Positions 47,570 through 55,371 of a stretch of DNA of 64,000 nt are shown piece by piece. The stretch covers positions 3,087,001 to 3,151,000 of the forward strand of contig NZ_CP159837.1 in NCBI RefSeq assembly GCF_040564635.1, written 5' to 3'. The translations under genes were made by a program, and so were the position numbers. Under the pieces are notes generated by a model that saw only the letters and a program-made list of their open reading frames with translations, searched no databases and was not told where the DNA came from. Source of the DNA: Planktothricoides raciborskii GIHE-MW2. GTDB lineage: Bacteria; Cyanobacteriota; Cyanobacteriia; Cyanobacteriales; Laspinemataceae. Every line of letters starts with the position of its first letter. The stretch's first letter is position 1.

Positions 47570-47956
47570 AATTAATTGCACTTTTCGTTCCCCGCCGATA
47601 GGCTTTGGATTCCCGCATATAGGAAGGAGAGAGAAGAGAGAAGAGAGGAGAGAGAATATCTTTACTATTTACTCTTTACTCTTTACTATTTCCTCTTTTC
47701 TTCTCATGGGGTCTGTGGTGGATTTATTTCTGCCCGTCTACTTAAAACTTCTCCTTGACCTTGCAAAGCCTTATATAGTTGTTGGTTGTTAGTTATTGAT
47801 TATTGGTTATTGGTTGCTTGTTGCTGGCAAACCGAACAACAAACAAAGAATCCCTACCCAAAAAACAAAGAATCCCTACCCAACAAACAAAGAATCCCCA
47901 ACCAACAAACAACAAACAACAAACAAGGAACAACAAATAACAAATAACAAGTAAAG
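47570..47956. repeat. Short-repeat region downstream of ppx
   Basis: GAGAGAAGAGAG and TTTACTCTTTAC repeats, then TTGTTGGTTGTTAGTTATTG (47776-47820), and then complementary AACAAACAAAGAATCCC units (47835-47905) and AACAACAAAC units to 47950. It is another two-arm array. No gene. Confidence 0.65.
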
Positions 47957-49594
47957 TTAATTTAAAGTGGCGATAACTTTGACATTATATTCCGCTTCAA
48001 ACACCGCTTTCTTTTGGTCTAAACTCCAAAGTTCCAGAACGCAATCATCTTTGCGGTCTTTGGGTTGGAGTTTTAGGGTTAGTTCGGCGGTGTTGCGATT
48101 ATATTCACAGTCTAAAGAGGCGATCGCGCCGATTTGACGCCGATCCAGGGCAGCCGCCAACCGCAACATCGCGCTGAGTTGTTTCACCAATTTCCGGTCG
48201 TCTTTATTAGTCAGACTTTGATAATTTTCATGTTTCTTTTTCGGCGCACTTTTGCGGTGATACCGGGCGATATTGGCCATAATTTCTAAATCGGTTTCAT
48301 TAAAACCCAATAGTTCACCGTGGCGAATTAAATAATAAGAATGTTTATGGTGGGCATCATGGCTGACATAGACCCCAGAGTTATGTAAAATTGCCGCTGC
48401 CCAAAGCAGTTCTCGGGCATTTAATCCCCACTGATGTAATATCCCTTGGGTCTGGTCAAATAACGAGAGGGCAAATTGGGCGATCCGTTCGCCGGAATCC
48501 AGATTAACTCGGTATTTTTGGGCAATTTTCAGCACGCTGCGTTCCCGCACCGCACTTTGGTAGCGGAGTTTATTTTCAATTAACCCATGAGTTAGCATCC
48601 AATCCACAATCACCCCTTCTCGTAAAGCCCGCGAACAAAGGGTTAGAGAATCGATGCCTAACATAGACATGGCTTCTTGGAGAATTAACGCCCCGGCAAT
48701 AATAATTTCCGATCGCCGGTCAGACATTCCCGGTACAGCCGCCCGTTCTGAGTTAGAAAGCTTCCGCAAGCGATTGATCAATGCTTGTAAATCAGCGAAA
48801 CTGATTTGATAACCCGTCAGGGGTGAGGGAGCTTGTCCCAGGGTTTGATAAGCATGAATTTCTGCCAAAGTTTCAATGGTGCCAGAAGTGCCCACCATGC
48901 GGGGCTTTTCTCCGGGTTTCAGGTTGGCTTTTAACTCACCCACCGCCCGTTCGAGCATCCCCCGAATATAAGCTTGTAAAACGTTAAACTCAGAATTGCT
49001 AATCGGGTCAGTGGTGACAAATTCTCCCGTCAAACGCACTGCCCCCACTTTGGTGCTACTGAGAAACCGAGGTTCATCCCCATCCCCCAGAATCAGTTCG
49101 GTGGAACCGCCACCAATATCGATCATAATATGGGGTTGATTTTGTAACTCCATGCCAGAGAGAACCCCCAAATAGATGCGGCGGGCTTCTTCTTGGCCAG
49201 AAATTAAGTCAACGTGCAAGTTGAGGGTATGGTGAATTTTTTGTAAGAATTCTCGACCGTTGGGGGCTTCGCGCACTGCTGAGGTGGCTACGGCAATGAT
49301 TTGTTCCACGTTGAGACTACGGGCAATTTCTTGGAACCGCTGCAAGGTGGCGATCGCCCGTACCATGATTTCCGGTTTTAAATTCCCAGTTTCCAGGTCG
49401 CGATCGCCCAAACGAACCGTTTCTTTTTCGCGATCGATAATCGTGAATGCTGGCAGGGTGGTATTAATTTGCACCACCACCATGTGCAGGGAATTAGTGC
49501 CAAGATCAACTGCTGCAATAATGCGGTCTTCCCCTTGCTCTTTTCCCAGAGTTGCCTCTAGGGTTGCAGGTTGCCGCGAAATTGACTGAACCAT
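47957..49594 (-). CDS. ppx: Exopolyphosphatase (Ppx/GppA family)
   Basis: A 545-residue ASKHA-fold phosphatase that releases phosphate from polyphosphate or pppGpp. AAVDLGTNSLHMVVVQI is the phosphate-1 motif, MIDIGGGSTELIL phosphate-2, and RMVGTSGTIETLA the adenosine-type motif. A C-terminal HD-like domain (~320-520) with HNSGVYVSHDAHHKHSYYLI follows. I chose the second ATG (49594), 7 bases from GGAGG; the ATG at 49600 lies too close and 49615 upstream of it. It is divergent from ubiA, with about 80 bases between the starts. Confidence 0.94.
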   Translation of the reverse strand: MVQSISRQPATLEATLGKEQGEDRIIAAVDLGTNSLHMVVVQINTTLPAFTIIDREKETVRLGDRDLETGNLKPEIMVRAIATLQRFQEIARSLNVEQIIAVATSAVREAPNGREFLQKIHHTLNLHVDLISGQEEARRIYLGVLSGMELQNQPHIMIDIGGGSTELILGDGDEPRFLSSTKVGAVRLTGEFVTTDPISNSEFNVLQAYIRGMLERAVGELKANLKPGEKPRMVGTSGTIETLAEIHAYQTLGQAPSPLTGYQISFADLQALINRLRKLSNSERAAVPGMSDRRSEIIIAGALILQEAMSMLGIDSLTLCSRALREGVIVDWMLTHGLIENKLRYQSAVRERSVLKIAQKYRVNLDSGERIAQFALSLFDQTQGILHQWGLNARELLWAAAILHNSGVYVSHDAHHKHSYYLIRHGELLGFNETDLEIMANIARYHRKSAPKKKHENYQSLTNKDDRKLVKQLSAMLRLAAALDRRQIGAIASLDCEYNRNTAELTLKLQPKDRKDDCVLELWSLDQKKAVFEAEYNVKVIATLN

Positions 49595-49675
49595 TGCCAT
49601 TCCTCCAAAACTCAAAACTAACGATATCCTATTTAATGAGAAAAGTATTTCATTGTTTATTTATTTGTTGATTCA

Positions 49676-50560
49676 ATGGTCAGTTCACCACAACCTCAAC
49701 TTGAAACCATCCCGGCAAAAGTGATTCGGCTGCTGAGATGGGATAAACCTGCGGGACGCTTAATTTTAATGATTCCGGCACTTTGGGCTGTGTTTTTAGC
49801 CGCCCACGGTCATCCAGAATTTCCCCTAGTGGCGGTGATTATCATTGGCACTTTTGCCACCAGCGCCGCTGGTTGTGTGATTAATGACCTGTGGGATCGA
49901 GATATCGACCCCCAAGTAGAACGAACCCGCGATCGCCCCCTCGCGTCCCGGGCGCTGACCGTCAGAACTGGGATCGCGATCGCCCTAATTGCCTTAGTTT
50001 GCGCCGCCATCTTAGCCCTTTATCTCAATTCTCTCAGCTTTTGGCTTTGTGTCGCTGCGGTCCCGGTGATTGTCGTATATCCTCTCGCCAAGCGGATTTT
50101 TCCCATCCCTCAACTGGTGCTCTCGATCGCTTGGGGATTTGCCGTACTCATTTGCTGGACTGCTGCGGTAGCCAAGTTAGAAACTGCCACCTGGATTTTA
50201 TGGGGGGCAACGGTACTCTGGACATTAGGCTTTGACACCGTTTATGCTATGGCCGACCGGGACGACGATCGCCGCTTAGGGATCAACTCCAGCGCCCTAT
50301 TTTTTGGCCAATGGGTTACAGAAGCGATCGCGGTCTTCTTTATCGGCACCGCTGCCTTATTAGCTTGGGTCGGGGTCGTCATGGAATTAAACCTCGGTTT
50401 CTGGATATCCTGGGGCATAGCAATTATTATCTGGGGTTGGGAATACTTCCAACTCCGTAAAAATGACTTACCCAAACCTGTTTACGGTCAAATCTTTGGC
50501 CAAAATGTTTGGATTGGATTTATATTACTTGCCGGAATGATTACCGGCATTTTAATATAA
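49676..50560 (+). CDS. ubiA: 4-hydroxybenzoate polyprenyltransferase
   Basis: A 294-residue membrane prenyltransferase that in cyanobacteria attaches the solanesyl-type chain to 4-hydroxybenzoate for plastoquinone. About nine hydrophobic helices. The Mg-diphosphate sites are NDLWDRDIDPQVERTRDRP (first Asp-rich motif) and DTVYAMADRDDDRRLGINS (second). Length is normal. The ATG at 49676 lacks a strong Shine-Dalgarno, which is common here. It shares a short divergent promoter region with ppx. Confidence 0.93.
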   Translation: MVSSPQPQLETIPAKVIRLLRWDKPAGRLILMIPALWAVFLAAHGHPEFPLVAVIIIGTFATSAAGCVINDLWDRDIDPQVERTRDRPLASRALTVRTGIAIALIALVCAAILALYLNSLSFWLCVAAVPVIVVYPLAKRIFPIPQLVLSIAWGFAVLICWTAAVAKLETATWILWGATVLWTLGFDTVYAMADRDDDRRLGINSSALFFGQWVTEAIAVFFIGTAALLAWVGVVMELNLGFWISWGIAIIIWGWEYFQLRKNDLPKPVYGQIFGQNVWIGFILLAGMITGILI

Positions 50561-50588
50561 ATGTCAACAGAAACCGGGTTTCTTAGAA

Positions 50589-50690
50589 AGCATTCCACCG
50601 TTAACTCCTGATATTCACCACATAAACCCGGTTTCTTATTCTCATTCCCCCGTTAACTGCTGATATTCACCATAGAAACCAGGTTTCTTA
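50589..50690. repeat. Dispersed repeat R3, two tandem copies
   Basis: Two ~50-bp units share CGTTAACT(C/G)CTGATATTCACC and end in (A)ACC(C/A)GGTTTCTTA. An inverted single copy lies at 54507-54556. A related AGAAACCGGGTTTCT palindrome lies at 50571-50585. Non-coding. Confidence 0.75.
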
Positions 50691-50701
50691 AATATAAATA
50701 T

Positions 50702-50911
50702 ATGAACACAACCCAAAAAACCGAAAATATTGCCCACAAAACTGCCCACCAAACTGCCTACAAAAAATGTCATCACTGTGAAGGGAAAGGATACATAGAA
50801 ATTCGGGATTGCAGCGCCGAAGTGCAAAGGGAAGAAACCTGCTCCTTTTGTCAAGGAACCGGCGAAATAGAAATCATTAATCCCGAAAAAAATCAACCGG
50901 AAAACTTCTAA
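50702..50911 (+). CDS. Small DnaJ-type zinc-finger protein
   Basis: A 69-residue protein with CHHCEGKGYIEI and CSFCQGTGEIEI, two CxxCxGxG motifs that together form half of a DnaJ-like cysteine-rich zinc module. The N-terminal ~20 residues are polar. No J domain. Such miniature proteins are common in cyanobacteria; protein or RNA binding is only a guess. It follows the R3 repeats after ubiA. Confidence 0.65.
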   Translation: MNTTQKTENIAHKTAHQTAYKKCHHCEGKGYIEIRDCSAEVQREETCSFCQGTGEIEIINPEKNQPENF

Positions 50912-50916
50912 TAAGA

Positions 50917-51031
50917 GGGTGTAGGGTGTAGGGTGTAGGGTGTAGGGTGTAGGGTGTAGGGTGTAGGGTGTAGGGTGTAGGGTGTAGGGTGTAGGGTGTA
51001 GGGTGTAGGGTGTAGGGTGTAGGGTGTAGGG
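50917..51031. repeat. Telomere-like heptamer array (GGGTGTA)
   Basis: About 16 uninterrupted copies of GGGTGTA. The strand asymmetry is complete: one strand has only G/T/A, the other C/A/T. Runs of GGG every 7 bases could form G-quadruplexes. It lies downstream of kaiC. ORFs in it encode TLHPTPY repeats and are not genes. Confidence 0.92.
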
Positions 51032-51164
51032 AAGAGGGATATTTATGCATAACTTTTCACTTGTACGGGCGAATGGCCATTCGCCCCTACCACTTTTCAC
51101 TTTCTTCACGATGGCGGCCCCACACCCCAAAACCTCCCGCCTTTGACTAACGCAGGCTTTGTCC

Positions 51165-52679
51165 TTACTCAAATAAACCCGTGAGTCTTTCCACCTCAGT
51201 TTCCCCCACATAACTCGGAGAACCGGCTAAAATACCCACCACATTTCTAAAAGGTTTACCAATATGCATCCCTTTGCCATCAATAGAAAATTCCCGAATA
51301 TCTTTATCATGCATAGAACCGCGCATTTTCAGCACCGTAATGCCCCGACGCATTTCCCCATACATTTCCACATATCGCAATAAAATAATCGAATCAGTAA
51401 TCGTAGAAATATGCGCTTCTGTAATCGACGTACCACCCACTAGAGACGGAGTAGTCGAAGTAAATAAACCGCCCACTTCTTTTTGTTTAATAAAAGAAGT
51501 CAAACCAATAATAAATTCCCGAAATCCCTTCAGGGATGATACCCTTTCCAAAGCCGAAAGACTATCGACAGCCACTCGATTCGGTTGAAAAGTGTCAATA
51601 ATCTCCTTCATCATAATCAGATGATTTTCTAAGCCGGTACTTTCTGGGTAGCGACAAACAATCTTTAGATTACCGGCTTTTTCCATTTGATCAAAATTCA
51701 CATTCCAACCGATCGCATTCCGATAAAGTTGCTCCCGACTTTCTTCAAAAGCAAATAATAAACACCGTTCATTATTCGCAATTCCCCCGGCCATAAACTC
51801 TGTCACCATCAGGGTTTTGCCCGTACCCGTCGCCCCAGAAACTAAAATAATTGAATCCCGAAAAAAGCCTCCCCCACACATCCGATCGAGTTCTGCACTG
51901 CCAGAAGAAATCCGCACATTAGAGGAGCGTTGTTCTAATTCAATAGCCGACAAAGGCAGAATCACAATCCCTCGTTTGGGGATAATCGTAAATGGAAACT
52001 CTCCCTTTTGGTGTTCTGTGCCTCGATACTTCAGAATCTCTATGGTGCGACGGCGTTTTTCTTCCATCAAAACATTCCGAACAATCACCACATTATCCGC
52101 CACAAATTCTTCCACCCCATAACGACTAATCTCCCCATATTCTTCGGTACGTTCAGCAGTCAAAATAGCCGTTACTTCTAATTCCCGCAATGCCGCCGCA
52201 ATACTAAACAAATCACTGCGTACTTGAGCACTATCTTCTAAGTGGCTAAAAATTGCCCCCAAAGAATCCATAGAAACTCGTACCGCATGATATTTACGAA
52301 TCGCATATTCAATCCGGGCTAACAAAGGCCCTAAATCATATTCCCCGGATACCAGCGGCTTTTGTCCCGGTTGGGGGGAGGCATCCACAAACGCCCATTT
52401 TCCTTCCTTCTCCCATTGAGCAATATCCCAACCGAAGCCCTTCATATTTTTCCGAATGGCGTTGGGGGATTCTTCAAAGGTGACAAAAACCCCATTTTGG
52501 TTTTCTTTGATTCCTTCAGCCAAAAACTGACAAGCCAACACCGTTTTCGCACTGCCTGCGGTGCCAGCAATTAAGGTGGCTCGACCTTTTGGCAACCCGC
52601 CCTCGGCTAAGAAATCAAAACCAGGAATTCCCGTTTCTAGCTTTTCAATAAAATCCGTGTTACTTTCAAAACTACTCAT
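51165..52679 (-). CDS. kaiC: KaiC-like circadian/RecA-fold ATPase (divergent)
   Basis: A ~504-residue double-RecA protein (CI and CII), a little shorter than standard cyanobacterial KaiC (519). The CI P-loop is GTAGSAKT rather than GTSGTGKT, while the CII P-loop is the usual GATGTGKT. The catalytic Glu pairs are in VTFEESP (CI) and FAFEESR (CII). The phosphorylation pair S-T in AHISTITDSI is kept (Ser428/Thr429 counted from a GTG at 52688). The C-terminal tail after GILAGSPSYVGETEVERL is short. By these traits it resembles the KaiC homologues found beside KaiB in many non-cyanobacterial species more than the canonical clock KaiC. It follows kaiB after 210 bases of repeats. I chose the ATG at 52679. 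Confidence 0.93.
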   Translation of the reverse strand: MSSFESNTDFIEKLETGIPGFDFLAEGGLPKGRATLIAGTAGSAKTVLACQFLAEGIKENQNGVFVTFEESPNAIRKNMKGFGWDIAQWEKEGKWAFVDASPQPGQKPLVSGEYDLGPLLARIEYAIRKYHAVRVSMDSLGAIFSHLEDSAQVRSDLFSIAAALRELEVTAILTAERTEEYGEISRYGVEEFVADNVVIVRNVLMEEKRRRTIEILKYRGTEHQKGEFPFTIIPKRGIVILPLSAIELEQRSSNVRISSGSAELDRMCGGGFFRDSIILVSGATGTGKTLMVTEFMAGGIANNERCLLFAFEESREQLYRNAIGWNVNFDQMEKAGNLKIVCRYPESTGLENHLIMMKEIIDTFQPNRVAVDSLSALERVSSLKGFREFIIGLTSFIKQKEVGGLFTSTTPSLVGGTSITEAHISTITDSIILLRYVEMYGEMRRGITVLKMRGSMHDKDIREFSIDGKGMHIGKPFRNVVGILAGSPSYVGETEVERLTGLFE

Positions 52680-52764
52680 TGGTTTCACTTACTTTAAATA
52701 ATTTTCTTCAGTTCCTACTGAATCAGGCAAAATCCTACTAAATTTATCATTCGATCTTCCATAT

Positions 52765-52885
52765 TCAGCCGTTATTAGTTATGGGTTATTGGTTATTTTG
52801 CCGATTTAACCATAATCAAGAACAAGAAACAACAAACAAGAAACAACAAACAAGAAACAACAAACAAGAAACAACAAACAACATT
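52765..52885. repeat. Repeat spacer between kaiB and kaiC
   Basis: TTAGTTATGGGTTATTGGTTA heptamers (52772-52795) and four 14-bp units AAGAAACAACAAAC (52822-52880) with partly complementary sequence. The spacer lies inside the presumed operon, so it could reduce kaiC expression relative to kaiB. Confidence 0.7.
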
Positions 52886-52889
52886 ATTC

Positions 52890-53159
52890 TTAATTATCGA
52901 TATCCAGACCAAGCAAAACTAGCTCAGTTTTCGACATATCCCCAATAATTCTTTGCAGCGGCGGCGGCAATTGCTTAATTAAAGTAGGTGTAACCATAAT
53001 TTTCTCGTTTTCCGCCACATCCGGTTGCTCCAGGACATCAATAATTTTCAATTCATACTGATTTGAAAGTTCTTGATCGCAAATTCGCATTAAGTTAGCG
53101 ATCGCTCGTTGGGATCTGGGTGAATCACCCGTGATATATAACTTGAGTAAGTATTTCAT
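52890..53159 (-). CDS. kaiB: KaiB-like thioredoxin-fold protein (short)
   Basis: An 89-residue protein. LLKLYITGDSPRSQRAI, then KIIDVLEQPDVAENEKIMVTPTLIKQLPPPLQRIIGD are clear KaiB motifs, including the cis-Pro PTL region. Canonical KaiB has ~102 residues with an acidic tail; here the chain ends at GLDIDN, so the tail is absent. KaiB in its fold-switched form binds the CI ring of KaiC. The start overlaps the stop of the upstream regulator by 4 bases (ATGA), which shows tight translational coupling. Confidence 0.93.
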   Translation of the reverse strand: MKYLLKLYITGDSPRSQRAIANLMRICDQELSNQYELKIIDVLEQPDVAENEKIMVTPTLIKQLPPPLQRIIGDMSKTELVLLGLDIDN

Positions 53160-54049
53160 AAGTCTTGCTTTACATTACCGGAAGATTTATATACTTTCAT
53201 ATTACTTAATCCCAAATAATATTTGCGATAGTATGAAGTCAAATAGCCCATCATTTCCAAAACCATTAATCGTCCTTCGGTGACATAAGCTTGCGCCTTA
53301 GCCAAATTGACCATTTTAGTTTTTTCTTTCAACGCTGTGGTATGAATATCCACCACATCTCGTGGGCTTGCTTTGAGCAGTCCTAACTTTTCCGCCTGGG
53401 TACGCAGTCGGTTGGAAATATTATGTTCAACTTTATAGGCTTGTTCTTCTAATGCTAAATCCATTAATTTACCATAGTTTTCTACGTGCTCGCGGAAAAT
53501 TTCGGGACAACTATCCTGCAAACTGACAGTACCATACAATCTAGCCGTGATATTGGTTCTGCCACTTTCGGCGAACTGCTCCAGCCATTCAAATTCCAAG
53601 TCTTGTTCTTGCTGTTGTTTGGCCGTTTCCATTTTAGTCGTCTGAAGATACCGTTCAATGGCCAACCGGATCCCATAAACCAGTAGATTACTATCAAGAT
53701 TTTGTTTAGGTAAAAAGCCATAAGCTCCTAACTGTAAAGCCTGGACTACTAAGCTTTCCTCATTATTGCCGATTTGTACGACTATCGGGGTATGGGGAGA
53801 ATGTTTCAGGGTTCGCTCTAATGTATCGAGTCCTTGGCTGTCTGGTAATATCAAGTCTAACAAAATAACGTTGAAATGGTTTTTCTCCAGTTGCTCTACT
53901 CCAGCCTGGAGAGTTTCCACCCCAGTCACATGAAAAGAAAAACCTTCAGCTAAACCACCCGGTTCGGCTTCACACAACAGTGCTTGGATGAGTTTTGAGT
54001 GGCTCCGATCATCTTCGATTAATAACACATTACATACTTGTTTAATCAT
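53156..54049 (-). CDS. Response regulator with KaiA/RsbU-like C-terminal domain
   Basis: A 297-residue protein. Residues 5-125 are a receiver with acidic residues LLIEDD, phosphoacceptor Asp in VILLDLILPDSQG and the Lys in GFLPKQNL. Residues ~150-290 are helical: FREHVENYGKLMDLALEEQAY, then SPRDVVDIHTTAL, then EGRLMVLEMMGYLTSYYRKY. These match the RsbU N-terminal type and, in spacing, the KaiA C-terminal block (VVEIHMELM and RLTLIDVIAHLCEMYRRS in Synechococcus KaiA, from memory). KaiA itself has a receiver that has lost its Asp; this one keeps it. It occupies the kaiA position before kaiB and kaiC. I chose the ATG at 54049; the longer frame from 54118 adds 23 unconserved residues. A phosphorylation-controlled regulator of this KaiBC pair is inference. 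Confidence 0.82.
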   Translation of the reverse strand: MIKQVCNVLLIEDDRSHSKLIQALLCEAEPGGLAEGFSFHVTGVETLQAGVEQLEKNHFNVILLDLILPDSQGLDTLERTLKHSPHTPIVVQIGNNEESLVVQALQLGAYGFLPKQNLDSNLLVYGIRLAIERYLQTTKMETAKQQQEQDLEFEWLEQFAESGRTNITARLYGTVSLQDSCPEIFREHVENYGKLMDLALEEQAYKVEHNISNRLRTQAEKLGLLKASPRDVVDIHTTALKEKTKMVNLAKAQAYVTEGRLMVLEMMGYLTSYYRKYYLGLSNMKVYKSSGNVKQDL

Positions 54050-54797
54050 AATTAAAACACCAATAAATTGGCTGAAATCATCCCACTCTTTGATTGCCCG
54101 CAATTTGTTGTACATCAAGAGACATTAAGATACATTTCTGGCGATTCCCTCCGGGCGGATCCGTTTGAGCGATCGCGCATAATATCAACCCCAGTCTTTG
54201 ATTTAACCCAAGATGTCACCCAAGATGTCACTCAAGATGTGACCTACACTGATAACGGATCCTTTTCCCATTCCTCGGAACCCGTTTCTTACTCAAGGAT
54301 AAATTTTTTAGGAGAATCTTCGGTGATACTATTGTACTATCGTAGAGCGTTTTCTGTAAATCTATGTAAGTAAATCTATGTAAAAGAATCAACTTTATCC
54401 CATAAATTAATTGCGCAAATATAACCTGATTATTCCGATATTTTTTTTATTCTTAATAAAACAACTTGATTTTTTGCCTGGATAAAGATTTAAATTAAAA
54501 TTTAAATGAAGCAACCGGGTTTCTGATTTGAATATCAGGAGTTAACGGTGGAATGAGAAAAAAAAATCGGTTGCGGCGCGGCGCAACAGAGGGTTAAACC
54601 GTTGCCCGATAGTCAAATTAATAAAAGTAATTCTCACTAAATTAAACCAAAAACACCACACCATAAGATATGTGATTTATAATAAAGCAAATTTAATGGT
54701 GAATTAGACGATCATTTGCTGATTTTGATGGGATATTGATATAACGGACAAAAAATGCTTAAATATAAATAAATATTCTTATACCTCAGCAGTAACC
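54050..54797. other. Divergent intergenic region between the kai operon and ferritin-like gene
   Basis: Three 12-bp ACCCAAGATGTC-type units lie at 54205-54243, and an inverted R3 copy (ACCGGGTTTCTG then AATATCAGGAGTTAACGGTG) at 54507-54556. The rest is AT-rich. It must hold the promoters of both transcripts, but I cannot assign boxes. A short open frame at 54068-54373 runs through the repeat and is not protein-like. Confidence 0.55.
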
Positions 54798-55235
54798 ATG
54801 CACGAGCTTAACGTCGAAAAAACCAACGATATCCTAACCAAAATCATGGAGTATGAGTTGGCTGGAGTGGTGCGCTACACCCACTATTCACTGATGGTGA
54901 CAGGGCCTTATCGGTTGCCGATTGTCGATTTCTTTAAAGCCCAAGCAACGGAATCCCTGATGCATGCTCAACAAGTGGGAGAAATTCTCACGGGGTTAGA
55001 GGGACATCCCAGCCTCCGAGTTGCACCAATTCAAGAAACTTATCAACATTCAGTGCGTGATATTTTGCAAGAAAGTCTCAATCACGAAAAGGCAGCGTTG
55101 GATTTGTACAAAGAACTACTCGATACCGTGGAAGGAGCGAGTGTTTATTTAGAAGAATTTGCTCGCAATATGATTGGCACCGAAGAAATGCACAATATTG
55201 AAATCAAAAAAATGTTACGAGACTTTAGTGTCTAA
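54798..55235 (+). CDS. Bacterioferritin-like ferritin protein
   Basis: A 145-residue four-helix ferritin-like protein, near the size of bacterioferritin (~157). The di-iron ligands are seen as E in MEYELAGVVRY, ExxH in TESLMHAQ, E in LNHEKAAL, and ExxH in GTEEMHNIE, so a ferroxidase site is probable. I cannot identify the haem-binding Met of true bacterioferritin with confidence. Iron storage or detoxification in the cytosol is inferred. It stands alone, with a strong terminator. Confidence 0.87.
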   Translation: MHELNVEKTNDILTKIMEYELAGVVRYTHYSLMVTGPYRLPIVDFFKAQATESLMHAQQVGEILTGLEGHPSLRVAPIQETYQHSVRDILQESLNHEKAALDLYKELLDTVEGASVYLEEFARNMIGTEEMHNIEIKKMLRDFSV

Positions 55236-55283
55236 TTTATAGGGTTCTATAGGCTTCGTTCTGGGCAATTACGGCCACGACAG

Positions 55284-55325
55284 TTAGGGGCAACCACCGC
55301 GCCTTGGATTGCCCCTAATTTTTTT
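55284..55325 (+). terminator. Intrinsic terminator after the ferritin-like gene
   Basis: TTAGGGGCAA pairs with TTGCCCCTAA around a 15-base loop and is followed by TTTTTTT. Confidence 0.85.
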
Positions 55326-55371
55326 GCCGGAAACAGGGAAGAACTAGACCGGATCAATTAAATCAGTTTGA

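Noticed and set aside
47562-47792. Two short + strand frames with EREERRE sequence
   Set aside because: They come from the GAGAGAAG repeat and oppose the TPR remnant.
50917-51031. True chromosome-end telomere
   Set aside because: Ordinary genes continue on both sides, so it is an internal array.
50642-51211. 189-residue frame with TLHPTPY repeats
   Set aside because: It is the GGGTGTA array read on the other strand.
53156-54049. Calling the first gene of the kai operon plain KaiA
   Set aside because: The receiver keeps its phosphoacceptor and the C-terminal domain fits the RsbU_N-type family at least as well as KaiA; the name would overstate the evidence.
54068-54373. 101-residue frame with TQDV repeats
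   Set aside because: It overlaps the start of the kai regulator gene in antisense, lacks a ribosome binding site and is driven by a 12-bp repeat.
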